A DNA stretch of 64,000 nucleotides from RUG563 sp045589355. Lineage in GTDB: Bacteria > Bacillota > Clostridia > Christensenellales > Aristaeellaceae. The position numbers and the translations under genes are program-made. The stretch covers positions 67,977-131,976 of the forward strand of contig JAZNOW010000011.1 of NCBI GenBank assembly GCA_045589355.1. Reading direction: 5' to 3'. Numbering within the stretch: the first letter of the stretch is position 1; each line of letters starts with the position of its first letter. The notes under the pieces are model-generated. The model worked only from the letters and a program-made list of their open reading frames with translations, was not told where the DNA came from and did not search any database. Of this stretch, positions 23,782 through 32,085 are shown piece by piece.

Positions 23782-25676
23782 CAGTTGAACACCTCAGCTT
23801 TCTGTTCTTTGCCTTTCAGCGGCGGGTTTTCCACAAAATCACACACATGCCATTTCTGCAGGCCGCAGCCGTTGCAGCCGTGGCGGCAGTCGGGGGTGGT
23901 GGCGGCAGCTTTGGCCTTTTCGTTTTCCCGCTTCAGGTATTCCTGAGAAACGCCGGCATCGATGAACTGCCAGGGAAGCAATTCTTCATAGGGGCGCTCA
24001 CGATAGGCATAGAAAGCGGGGTCCAGGTTGCATTTTTCAAAAGCTTCCAGCCATTTGTCGAACTTGAAATGTTCGTTCCAGCCGTCCAGACGGCAGCCCA
24101 GCTTCCAGGCGGTGTAGATCACGTCGCCAATGCGGCGGTCGCCACGGGCAATGCAGGCTTCCAGCATGGACAGGTAGGATTCGTGCCACTTGAAATTGAC
24201 ACACTTTTGTTTGAGGTACTGGCGAAGAGCCGCCTGCTTTTCATGCACGGTTTCGATGGTGTCCTGGGCGGCCCACTGGAAGGGGGTGAAGGGCTTGGGC
24301 ACAAAGACGGAAGCGGAGCAGGTGACCATGACGCCCTTGGCCCGCTTTTCCTTGGGCATGGCGTAATAGGCACGCACCACTTTCCGGGCCAGGTCGCCGA
24401 TGCCCTGCAGGTCTTCATCGGTTTCGGTGGGAAGACCCATCATGAAATAGAGCTTCACGCTGCTCCAGCCGCATTCGAAAGCGTCGGATACGGCGCGGAT
24501 GAGGTCTTCTTCCGTGACGCCCTTGTTGATCACGTCGCGAAGGCGCTGGGTGCCCGCTTCGGGGGCCAGGGTGAGGCCGGATTTTTTCACCTTCTGGGTT
24601 TCTTCCAGGGACTGCTTGACGATGTTGTCAATGCGCATGGAAGGCAGGGACACGCTGACCCGCTTTTCTTTGTAGCGCTTCATCAGTTCGGAAATCAGTT
24701 CGGGCAGGCAGGTGAAGTCGCCGGAAGAGAGGGAAGAAAGGCTCATTTCCTCGTAACCGGTGGATTGCTGCAGTTTGTCCGCCAGTTCCAGAAGCCTGTC
24801 CATGCTGCGTTCGCGCACCGGACGGTACAGCATGCCGGCCTGGCAGAAGCGGCAGCCCCGGGTGCAGCCGCGCATGATTTCCAGCACCATGCGGTCGTGC
24901 ACGATTTCGGTGTAAGGCACGGGGATGGAATCGGGGTAAACGGCGGCAGAAAGGTCTTTCACCACGCGCTTTTTCACCACTGCAGGGGCAGCGGTATCGT
25001 TGGGAGTGAAGGAGGCAAGGGTGCCGTCCTCGTTATAGGCGGCATCGTACAGGGCGGGCACGTACACGCCTTCCACTTTGGCCAGATTGCGAAGGATATC
25101 CCCTTTGGAAAGGCCCTGCTTTTTGCCGTCCCGGATGACGTCGATCAGTTCGTTCATCACATCTTCACCGTCGCCGATCATGAAGGCGTCGATGAAAGGG
25201 GCCAGGGGTTCGGGGTTGAAAGCGCAGGGGCCGCCGGCCACGATGATGGGGAAGGTATCGTTTCTGTCTTTTGCATAGACGGGAATACGGCCCAGGTCCA
25301 GCATTTCCAGGATGTTGGAAAAGCTCATTTCGTATTGCAGGGTAAAGCCCACAATATCAAAATGGTTCAGGGCCTTGCGGCTTTCCAGGGAGAAAAGGGG
25401 CACGTCCTTTTCCCGCATCATGTCGGCCATATCGGCAGCCGGCATGCACACCCTCTCACACAGCGCATCGGGGCGCAGGTTGATCAGGTGGTAGAGGATT
25501 TTCATGCCCAGGTGGCTCATGGCAATATCGTAGGTATCCGGGAAACAGAAGGCGAAGGTGGTATCCACCTGCTCCCAGTCTTTTTGCACGGCATTCATTT
25601 CACCGCCGATGTAGCGGGCAGGCTTTTGCACCTGTTCCAGCAGCTGTTCCAGCCGCATCAGTTCCTGTTTGTTCAA
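23781..25676 (-). CDS. TIGR03960 family B12-binding-like radical SAM protein
   Basis: 631 residues from TTG 25676, eight bases after AAAGGGG; a longer frame from 25703 lacks a ribosome site. Residues about 40-180 hold an N-terminal region like B12-binding domains (FPDTYDIAMSHLGMKILYHL). The radical SAM Cys motif is CTRGCRFCQAG (about residue 280). The C-terminus has a Cys cluster CRHGCNGCGLQKWH. It is the first gene of the nine-gene minus-strand operon. The reaction is not known; a role with DUF2344 in RNA or ribosome modification is a guess from its rng/miaB neighbours. Confidence 0.9.
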   Translation of the reverse strand: MNKQELMRLEQLLEQVQKPARYIGGEMNAVQKDWEQVDTTFAFCFPDTYDIAMSHLGMKILYHLINLRPDALCERVCMPAADMADMMREKDVPLFSLESRKALNHFDIVGFTLQYEMSFSNILEMLDLGRIPVYAKDRNDTFPIIVAGGPCAFNPEPLAPFIDAFMIGDGEDVMNELIDVIRDGKKQGLSKGDILRNLAKVEGVYVPALYDAAYNEDGTLASFTPNDTAAPAVVKKRVVKDLSAAVYPDSIPVPYTEIVHDRMVLEIMRGCTRGCRFCQAGMLYRPVRERSMDRLLELADKLQQSTGYEEMSLSSLSSGDFTCLPELISELMKRYKEKRVSVSLPSMRIDNIVKQSLEETQKVKKSGLTLAPEAGTQRLRDVINKGVTEEDLIRAVSDAFECGWSSVKLYFMMGLPTETDEDLQGIGDLARKVVRAYYAMPKEKRAKGVMVTCSASVFVPKPFTPFQWAAQDTIETVHEKQAALRQYLKQKCVNFKWHESYLSMLEACIARGDRRIGDVIYTAWKLGCRLDGWNEHFKFDKWLEAFEKCNLDPAFYAYRERPYEELLPWQFIDAGVSQEYLKRENEKAKAAATTPDCRHGCNGCGLQKWHVCDFVENPPLKGKEQKAEVFN

Positions 25677-25718
25677 TTGGCTTTCCCCTTTACAAAAATT
25701 CATATAAAACCAACTTAT

Positions 25719-25747
25719 ATAATATCATCTTTCATTATTTTTGTCTA
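25719..25747 (-). promoter_or_regulatory. Promoter of the TIGR03960-to-YnbB operon
   Basis: Minus strand TAGACA (25747-25742) and TATTAT (25724-25719), 17 bases apart, about 40 bases before the TTG start at 25676. Confidence 0.7.
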
Positions 25748-25836
25748 TGAAGAATTGATGAAAAATGCCTGAATTCCGTGGGGAAAAAACCGGATGGAAA
25801 ATGCACGAAAAGATGGAAAATATGCGGAAAAGGATA

Positions 25837-25865
25837 TTGACATAAGATAGGGGAAGTGCTATATT
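25837..25865 (+). promoter_or_regulatory. Promoter of rrf2-iscS-iscU-hflX operon
   Basis: TTGACA at 25837-25842 and TATATT at 25860-25865, 17 bases apart. Confidence 0.85.
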
Positions 25866-25875
25866 ATCAACGAAA

Positions 25876-25894
25876 TCCGATAAGATTAGTCGGA
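25876..25894 (+). promoter_or_regulatory. Inverted repeat, probable Rrf2/IscR operator
   Basis: TCCGA (25876-25880) and TCGGA (25890-25894), nine bases apart, cover the transcription start of the operon. The spot is where an Fe-S responsive repressor would block initiation. The assignment to the Rrf2 protein encoded next is inference. Confidence 0.55.
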
Positions 25895-25914
25895 ATTGGA
25901 AAGGAGGATGTGTT

Positions 25915-26334
25915 TTGAAGCTTTCAACCCGGGGTAAATATGGAGTATACGCCATGATTTATCTGGCGCAGCACGAAGGCGAAGGGCCACAGCCTCTGAA
26001 AAATATTGCGGAATTGGGTATGCCCGACCAATACCTGGAGCAATTGTTGGGTAACCTCAGAAGAGCGGGGCTTGTGACCACCGTGCGCGGTGCCCAGGGC
26101 GGGTATCAACTGTCCCGAAGCGCTGATGAAATTACCGCAAGGCACATTATTGAAGCCATGGAAGGGCCGCTGAACCTTTCCGAGTGCGTGGGGGAAACGG
26201 GGCACACCTGCCCCCGGGGCAGCAAATGCACCGCAAGAGGGGTGTGGGCCTACCTGACGGACGAGATCAACGGCCTGCTGGACGGCATTACACTGAGCAA
26301 CATGCTGAAAAACGATATCAAAGGAGATATGTGA
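25915..26334 (+). CDS. iscR: Rrf2/IscR family transcriptional regulator
   Basis: 139 residues from TTG 25915 (seven bases after GGAGG). KLSTRGKYGVYAMIYLAQ is the typical Rrf2 start; the winged helix includes LEQLLGNLRRAGLV and RGAQGGYQLSR. Three Cys at 91, 99 and 105 (C-x7-C-x5-C) are in the position of the IscR [2Fe-2S] ligands, though the first spacing is longer than the usual x5. It probably senses Fe-S status and autoregulates the iscS-iscU operon. The symbol is by analogy. Confidence 0.88.
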   Translation: MKLSTRGKYGVYAMIYLAQHEGEGPQPLKNIAELGMPDQYLEQLLGNLRRAGLVTTVRGAQGGYQLSRSADEITARHIIEAMEGPLNLSECVGETGHTCPRGSKCTARGVWAYLTDEINGLLDGITLSNMLKNDIKGDM

Positions 26335-26338
26335 AGAT

Positions 26339-27517
26339 ATGAACCGCATTTACATGGATAACGCGGCCACCACGGCCATTTCCGCAGAAGCCCTGAACGC
26401 CATGCTGCCCTGCTTTGGACAGGTGTTCGGCAATGCATCCAGCATCCATTCCACCGGCCGGGATGCCCGCAAAAAGCTGGAGGAGGCCCGGCGCACCGTA
26501 GCCGGCCTTCTGGGTGCCAAGCCCAACGAGATCTATTTCACTTCCGGCGGCACCGAAAGCGACAACTGGGCCATCAAGGGCGCTGCCTTTTCAAACCGGC
26601 ACCAGGGCAACCACATCATCACCAGCCAGATTGAACACCATGCCGTGCTGCACACCTGCCAGTGGCTGGAAAAGCAGGGCTTTGAAGTGACCTACCTGCC
26701 GGTGGACGAATACGGCCTGGTGAACCCGGAAAACGTTGAAAAAGCCATTACCGACAAAACCATTCTGATCACCATCATGGCGGCCAACAACGAAATCGGC
26801 ACGGTGGAACCCATTGCCGAAATCGGCAGGATCGCCAAAGAACACAAGATCACCTTCCACACCGACGCCGTGCAGGCAGTGGGCGCCATTCACGTGAACG
26901 TGAACGACTGGAATGTGGACATGCTGAGTCTGTCCGCTCACAAGTTCCACGGCCCCAAGGGCGTGGGCGCCCTGTTTATCCGCACCGGCTGCAAGGCGGA
27001 ACAGTTCATGCACGGCGGTGCCCAGGAACGCGGCCGCCGCGCCACCACCGAAAACCTGCCCGGCATTGTGGGCCTGGCCGCCGCCATGGAAAAAGCGGTG
27101 ACCAACCTGGAAGAAAACGCCTGCAAAACCATGTACCTGCGGGACAAGCTGATCGACGGCATTCTGAAGGCCATTCCCCATACCAGGCTCAACGGCCACC
27201 GCATGAAGCGCCTGCCCGGCAATGTGAACATTTCCGTGCGCTTCATCGAAGGCGAAGCGCTGCTGCTGCGGCTGGACCTGGCCGGGATTGCCGGCTCTTC
27301 CGGCTCTGCCTGCACCAGCGGCTCTCTGGACCCCAGCCATGTGCTGCTGGCCATCGGCCTGCCCCACGAAATTGCCCACGGAAGCCTGCGTCTTTCCCTC
27401 AGCGACGGGAATACGGAAGAAGAAGTGGACGAAGTATTGAAAGTGCTGCCCGAAATTGTTACAAGTTTGCGGGCAATGAGCCCCCTTTATGAACAGTTTT
27501 TGCAGGAGGAAAAATAA
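26339..27517 (+). CDS. nifS: Cysteine desulfurase (NifS/IscS type)
   Basis: 392 residues, ATG 26339, four bases after the regulator. It removes sulfur from cysteine for Fe-S assembly. PLP lysine in SLSAHKFHGPKG (about residue 200); catalytic Cys in SSGSACTSGS (about 324) on a long loop, which makes it group I. MDNAATTAISAEAL opens the protein. The scaffold gene follows two bases later. Confidence 0.97.
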   Translation: MNRIYMDNAATTAISAEALNAMLPCFGQVFGNASSIHSTGRDARKKLEEARRTVAGLLGAKPNEIYFTSGGTESDNWAIKGAAFSNRHQGNHIITSQIEHHAVLHTCQWLEKQGFEVTYLPVDEYGLVNPENVEKAITDKTILITIMAANNEIGTVEPIAEIGRIAKEHKITFHTDAVQAVGAIHVNVNDWNVDMLSLSAHKFHGPKGVGALFIRTGCKAEQFMHGGAQERGRRATTENLPGIVGLAAAMEKAVTNLEENACKTMYLRDKLIDGILKAIPHTRLNGHRMKRLPGNVNISVRFIEGEALLLRLDLAGIAGSSGSACTSGSLDPSHVLLAIGLPHEIAHGSLRLSLSDGNTEEEVDEVLKVLPEIVTSLRAMSPLYEQFLQEEK

Positions 27518-27519
27518 AC

Positions 27520-27900
27520 ATGTACAGCGAAAAAGTAATGGACCACTTTTCTAACCCCCGGAACGTGGGCGAAATTGAAAATGCCGATGGCGTGGGCCTG
27601 GTGGGCAATGCCAAGTGCGGCGATATTATGAAAATGTACCTGAAAGTGGAAGACGGCGTGATTGTGGACGTGAAGTTCAAAACCTTCGGCTGCGGCGCCG
27701 CCATCGCCACTTCCTCCATGGCTACGGAAATGGTGAAGGGCAAAACCCTTCAGGAAGCACTGCAATTGACCAACAAGGCCGTTGCGGAAGCGTTGGACGG
27801 GCTCCCCCCTGTGAAGATGCACTGCTCCCTGCTTGCGGAAGAAGCCATCCACGCCGCCGTGGAAGACTATATGAAAAACCATCCCGAAGCAATGAAATGA
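27520..27900 (+). CDS. iscU: Fe-S scaffold protein IscU/NifU N-terminal type
   Basis: 126 residues, ATG 27520. The three ligand Cys lie in GNAKCGD, FGCGAAIATSS and MHCSLLAEEA, the standard IscU arrangement with the following Asp and Ala. There is no C-terminal Nfu domain. MYSEKVMDHFSNPRNVG is typical of clostridial IscU after NifS. It builds clusters with sulfur from the upstream desulfurase. Confidence 0.96.
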   Translation: MYSEKVMDHFSNPRNVGEIENADGVGLVGNAKCGDIMKMYLKVEDGVIVDVKFKTFGCGAAIATSSMATEMVKGKTLQEALQLTNKAVAEALDGLPPVKMHCSLLAEEAIHAAVEDYMKNHPEAMK

Positions 27901-27928
27901 TTTTTCCGCTCCGGGGATAAGGAGCATT

Positions 27929-29707
27929 ATGCAACAGGAAGTACACGGAAATATTACGGGCATCCGGGACACCCAGCTGGCGGAAATTGCCGCCATTTAC
28001 GATTGCCCCTTTGATACCGATGAATTTGCGCCGCGCGACCTTTTGACCGAGCTCGCGCGGCATTCCTGCGCTTTGAACCGCGAAATTGCGGTGTATGTGA
28101 GCCGGGACGGCCAGGTGATGGACGTGACGGTGGGCGTGGGGGACTCTGTGCCGCTTTTGGACCTGCGCCTGCGCCGGAACATCAAGCGGCTTTCTTACAT
28201 TCGCTGCATTCACACCCATCCCGGCGGCACCCCTCAGCTTTCCGACGTGGACCTGGCCGCCCTGCGCAGCCTGATGCTGGACAGCATGTGTGCCGTGGGT
28301 GTGGACGAAAAAGGCCGGGTGACCGGCGTAAGCGCCGCTTTCCTGACAGAAAAAGAAAAAGGGGTGCCCGGCATTGTACAAACGCCGGTGTATTCCCTGA
28401 ACCGTCTTCCGCAGGCGGAATGGATGCAGGAAATTGAAATTGCCGAACGGGCCGTGATGAAGGGCACCGAGGCGGACGAGGACGAGCCGGAACGGGTGGT
28501 GCTGGTGGGCATCGATACCGAAAAATCCCTGGACGAACTGGCAGCCCTTGCCGATACCGCCGGGGGCAAAGTGGTGGCCCGTTTCCTGCAAAAGCGTCCC
28601 AAACCCGATCCTGTCACCTATGTGGGCAGCGGCAAGGCGGTGGAACTGCAGCTGGATGCCCAGGCGGCGGAAGCGGACGTGGTGATCTTTGATGATGAAC
28701 TGACGGGCGTGCAGCTGAAGAACCTGGAAGAGATCATCGGCGTGAAGGTGATTGACCGCACCGCCCTGATCCTGGATATTTTTGCCCAGCGTGCCAAAAG
28801 CGGCGAGGGCAAGCTGCAGGTGCAACTGGCCCAGCTGAAATACCGCTCTTCCCGGCTGATCGGCCAGGGCCTGGTGCTCAGCCGTCTGGGCGGCGGCATC
28901 GGCACCCGTGGCCCCGGCGAAACCAAGCTGGAAATTGACCGCCGGCGGATCCGGGAACAGATCACCAACTTAAGAAGAGATCTGGACGCGCTGCAAAAGC
29001 AGCGTCAGCTTCGCAGGAAAGCCCGGGAGAAGAACAAGATACCCATCGTTTCGCTGGTTGGGTATACCAACACCGGCAAATCCACCCTGCTCAACAAACT
29101 GACAGACGCAGGCGTCTATGCGGAAAACCAGCTGTTTGCCACGCTGGATGCGGTTTCAAAGAAAGTGGAATTGCCCGGCGGCACCGAATGCCTGCTGGTG
29201 GATACCGTTGGGTTTATCAGCAAACTGCCCCACGACCTGATCGAAGCCTTCAAGTCCACGCTGGAAGAAGCAGCCCTTTCCGATTTGCTGGTGATCGTAT
29301 CCGACGGGGCCAACGAAGATATGCTGCAGCAGTACAAAGTGGTGGAAGAAGTGCTTGCCCAGATCGGCGCAGACAGCCAGCCGCGCATCAACGTGATCAA
29401 CAAGTGCGACCGGACGGAATATGCTCAGGACGTAGTTCCCGCCCTGCCGGACGCCATCCGTATTTCGGCAAAGAACGGCATCAACCTGGAAGCGCTTCTG
29501 AAGGAAATTGAAAAGCAGCTGCAGGGGGACGAAAAAGAAATGACCCTGCTGGTGCCTTTTGACAAGTTCCACGTGATCAACGAGCTGCGGACGAAAGGAA
29601 AAATCCAAAGCGAAGAATATACCGACACAGGCTGCTGTGTTTCGGTACGGATGAAAGTGGAACATGCCGGCCAGATCATGGCACGATATGGAGAAATGAT
29701 CCAATAA
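27929..29707 (+). CDS. hflX: GTPase HflX with JAMM-like N-terminal domain
   Basis: 592 residues, ATG 27929. The HflX core starts near residue 188 (VLVGID), with the nucleotide-binding HflX domain, a coiled coil (about 340-365) and the G domain: GYTNTGKST (about 376), DTVGF and NKCD. HflX splits stalled 70S ribosomes. The first ~160 residues are an extension containing HTHP-x6-SDVD (His95, His97, Ser105, Asp108) and Glu52, which fit the JAMM/MPN pattern Glu...His-x-His-x7-Ser-x2-Asp. It is in the iscU operon, 28 bases downstream. Confidence 0.95.
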   Translation: MQQEVHGNITGIRDTQLAEIAAIYDCPFDTDEFAPRDLLTELARHSCALNREIAVYVSRDGQVMDVTVGVGDSVPLLDLRLRRNIKRLSYIRCIHTHPGGTPQLSDVDLAALRSLMLDSMCAVGVDEKGRVTGVSAAFLTEKEKGVPGIVQTPVYSLNRLPQAEWMQEIEIAERAVMKGTEADEDEPERVVLVGIDTEKSLDELAALADTAGGKVVARFLQKRPKPDPVTYVGSGKAVELQLDAQAAEADVVIFDDELTGVQLKNLEEIIGVKVIDRTALILDIFAQRAKSGEGKLQVQLAQLKYRSSRLIGQGLVLSRLGGGIGTRGPGETKLEIDRRRIREQITNLRRDLDALQKQRQLRRKAREKNKIPIVSLVGYTNTGKSTLLNKLTDAGVYAENQLFATLDAVSKKVELPGGTECLLVDTVGFISKLPHDLIEAFKSTLEEAALSDLLVIVSDGANEDMLQQYKVVEEVLAQIGADSQPRINVINKCDRTEYAQDVVPALPDAIRISAKNGINLEALLKEIEKQLQGDEKEMTLLVPFDKFHVINELRTKGKIQSEEYTDTGCCVSVRMKVEHAGQIMARYGEMIQ

Positions 29708-29728
29708 ATACGGAGGTTTTTTCGGCAG

Positions 29729-30406
29729 ATGGCAGCACGACTGCTGGCGCTTTTTCTGGCGCTGATGAGTCTGGGAAACATAACCCTGACCCAATACGAA
29801 GAGGAAATGAACCTTGGCGGTACCCTGTTTCTGGTGAACAGGGATTTTGTGCTCGCCTCCGATTACAAGCCGGATGACCTGGTAAAGCCCGACGTGCGGC
29901 TGACGTACCCCGATATCACCATGCGCAAAGAAGCAGCGGAAGCGCTGGAAAACATGTTTGCTGCCGCCAGGGAGGAAGGGGGATACACCCTGATCGGTGT
30001 ATCCGGCTTCCGCAGCTACGGCCAGCAGGCGGCCATCTATGAGCGGAAAATAAAAAATGCCGGCATCCGGCAGGCCACCCTGCTGGTGGCGCCGCCCGGG
30101 GCCAGCGAACATCAGTTGGGCCTGGCCATGGACCTGGGCACCCCACAGAACCAGAAGCTGAACGAAGCATTCGGCGATACCGAAGCCGGGGCATGGGTGC
30201 GGGAAAACTGCCACCGGTTCGGCTTTATTATCCGATACAAGGATGAATGGACGGACATTACCGGCTATGCCGATGAACCGTGGCATGTGCGGTATGTGGG
30301 CGTGGAGCATGCCCGGCGTATTTACGATATGAACATTCCTTTGGAATACTATGTGGATATCCTGCGTCAGGTGCAGTATGACAGCCTGACGGAGCAGAAG
30401 AGGTGA
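29729..30406 (+). CDS. M15B D-Ala-D-Ala carboxypeptidase VanY-like (copy 1)
   Basis: 225 residues, ATG 29729. A hydrophobic N-terminus (residues 1-20) suggests export. The M15B zinc site is GASEHQLGLAMDLG (His about 130, Asp about 137) and DEPWHVRYVG (His about 190), with SGFRSYGQQ before it. These enzymes trim the last D-Ala from peptidoglycan stems. It is the first of three tandem paralogs and follows hflX by 21 bases. Confidence 0.9.
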   Translation: MAARLLALFLALMSLGNITLTQYEEEMNLGGTLFLVNRDFVLASDYKPDDLVKPDVRLTYPDITMRKEAAEALENMFAAAREEGGYTLIGVSGFRSYGQQAAIYERKIKNAGIRQATLLVAPPGASEHQLGLAMDLGTPQNQKLNEAFGDTEAGAWVRENCHRFGFIIRYKDEWTDITGYADEPWHVRYVGVEHARRIYDMNIPLEYYVDILRQVQYDSLTEQKR

Positions 30407-30411
30407 AGCGG

Positions 30412-31203
30412 ATGAAGAAAATTTGTTTGGCGATTTTGTTGATGGTTTTGTGCAGCCGGTGTGCTCTGGCGGAACAGCCGGAATGGACCTATCCGCTGGC
30501 CCCTGAAATTCTGGCCGACACCCAGGGCTACATAACCCTTGCCAACAAGGAAGTATTGCTGAGCGAAAAATATGCGCCGCAGGATCTGGAAAAGCTGAAG
30601 GTACGCAGCGTGGTGGACGACCCGGTGCGGGCAGATGTGAACACGGCACTGGTTGCTATGTTTGACGCTGCCGAGGAAGAGGGATACAAGCTGTATGTGA
30701 AAAGCGCCTACCGCAGCTATCAGACCCAGGAAACCATGTACTATACCCGGCTGGAGCGCAACAATGGCAAAGACGATGGCTGGGTATCCAAACCCGGCGC
30801 CAGCGACCATCAGACCGGCCTTGGCATTGACGTGCTGAACTATGCATGGACGAAAAAGGACGGCATGAACGAAAAATTTGCTTTGGAAGACGAAGCAAAA
30901 TGGATGGCGGAAAACTGCTGGGATTATGGCTTTGTGATCCGCTATATGGAAGACAAGGAAGACATTACCCAGATCAATTATGAACCCTGGCATCTGCGTT
31001 ATGTGGGGGTGGACGTGGCCCTGTACATGAAGGAAAAGCACTATTGCCTGGAAGAATTTACGGAAGAATGGCAGGCGTATGTGGCGGAGTACGAAGCAAA
31101 CGGCGGCAATTTCAAGCAGCTTTTGAAAGACCGGGCGCGGATTCAGGTGACCGTGGTGGGCTACAGCGACGACGGGGAAGAGGAAGTAATGCTTTCCCAC
31201 TGA
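30412..31203 (+). CDS. M15B D-Ala-D-Ala carboxypeptidase VanY-like (copy 2)
   Basis: 263 residues from ATG 30412; a GTG at 30403 overlaps the previous stop and lacks a ribosome site. Signal peptide MKKICLAILLMVLCSRCALA, with a Cys that might be lipidated but no good lipobox. Zinc site GASDHQTGLGIDV and YEPWHLRYVG; SAYRSYQTQ precedes it. The tail (residues 215-263) is longer and charged. Its active-site details (Asp-His-Gln-Thr) differ from copies 1 and 3. Confidence 0.9.
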   Translation: MKKICLAILLMVLCSRCALAEQPEWTYPLAPEILADTQGYITLANKEVLLSEKYAPQDLEKLKVRSVVDDPVRADVNTALVAMFDAAEEEGYKLYVKSAYRSYQTQETMYYTRLERNNGKDDGWVSKPGASDHQTGLGIDVLNYAWTKKDGMNEKFALEDEAKWMAENCWDYGFVIRYMEDKEDITQINYEPWHLRYVGVDVALYMKEKHYCLEEFTEEWQAYVAEYEANGGNFKQLLKDRARIQVTVVGYSDDGEEEVMLSH

Positions 31204-31217
31204 AAGAAGGGGTAAGG

Positions 31218-32084
31218 ATGAAAAAGGGGATGTGCCTTTTGCTGGCAGCTGCGATCCTGTTGATCAGCCTGCCTGCTTTTGCTGCTTCTTTCGATGACGA
31301 CGGTGTGCTGCGGCTGGTGAACCGGGAAGAAAAAATCACCAAGAAGTATGAACCGGTGGATCTGGTAAAACCGGACGTGCCGGTCAACAAAAAAAACCAG
31401 GCGGAGCAGATTTACATGCGTCCGGCTGCCGCAAAGGCGCTGGAAGAAATGTTTGCTGCCGCCAAAGAGGAAAAAGGTTATGTGCTGCTGGCGGTATCCG
31501 GTTACCGGCCCTATGGCACCCAGCAGCTTCTGTTCAACAACAAGGTGGCAGCTGTGGGCAGCAAGGAAGCGGCCCAGAAAAAGGTGGCGCCTGCCGGTGC
31601 CAGCGAGCATCAGCTGGGCCTTGCCATGGATGTGCTGTCGGAAAATTTCCGTCTGCTCAATTCCGGTTTTCTGGATACGGAAGAGGGCAAGTGGCTGTAT
31701 GAAAACTGCCATCGGTTCGGCTTCATTGTGCGCTACAAAAAGGAATGGAGCAACATTACCGGCTACAGCGCGGAACCCTGGCATTTCCGCTACATCGGCG
31801 TCAGCCATGCAACGGCGGTAAGCAAGCTGAACATTCCTTATGAAACCTATGCGTCAAAAGCACGGCTTTTGCCCGAATATGTATTGACCCACGGCAACGC
31901 ATGCCTTTTGTATGCCCTGATCGATAATGCTCTGTACGGGGACGGGCTTTTGTTTGACGAAATGCTGGCTTTGCCTGCGGATACGCCGGAACAGCAGGCC
32001 AGAAACATTGTGGATATGACGGATAAAGTGCGGCCTCAAGGCGTAACGCTTGAGGATGCCGTGCTGAACCTGGGGGAATGGTAA
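31218..32084 (+). CDS. M15B D-Ala-D-Ala carboxypeptidase VanY-like (copy 3)
   Basis: 288 residues, ATG 31218. A clear signal peptide ends at AFAA (about residue 22). Zinc site GASEHQLGLAMDV and AEPWHFRYIG. After the domain (about 205) an extra ~80 residues run to the end, including NACLLYALIDNALYGDG, not seen in copies 1 and 2. It stops one base before the exonuclease-like gene. Confidence 0.9.
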   Translation: MKKGMCLLLAAAILLISLPAFAASFDDDGVLRLVNREEKITKKYEPVDLVKPDVPVNKKNQAEQIYMRPAAAKALEEMFAAAKEEKGYVLLAVSGYRPYGTQQLLFNNKVAAVGSKEAAQKKVAPAGASEHQLGLAMDVLSENFRLLNSGFLDTEEGKWLYENCHRFGFIVRYKKEWSNITGYSAEPWHFRYIGVSHATAVSKLNIPYETYASKARLLPEYVLTHGNACLLYALIDNALYGDGLLFDEMLALPADTPEQQARNIVDMTDKVRPQGVTLEDAVLNLGEW

Positions 32085-32085
32085 A

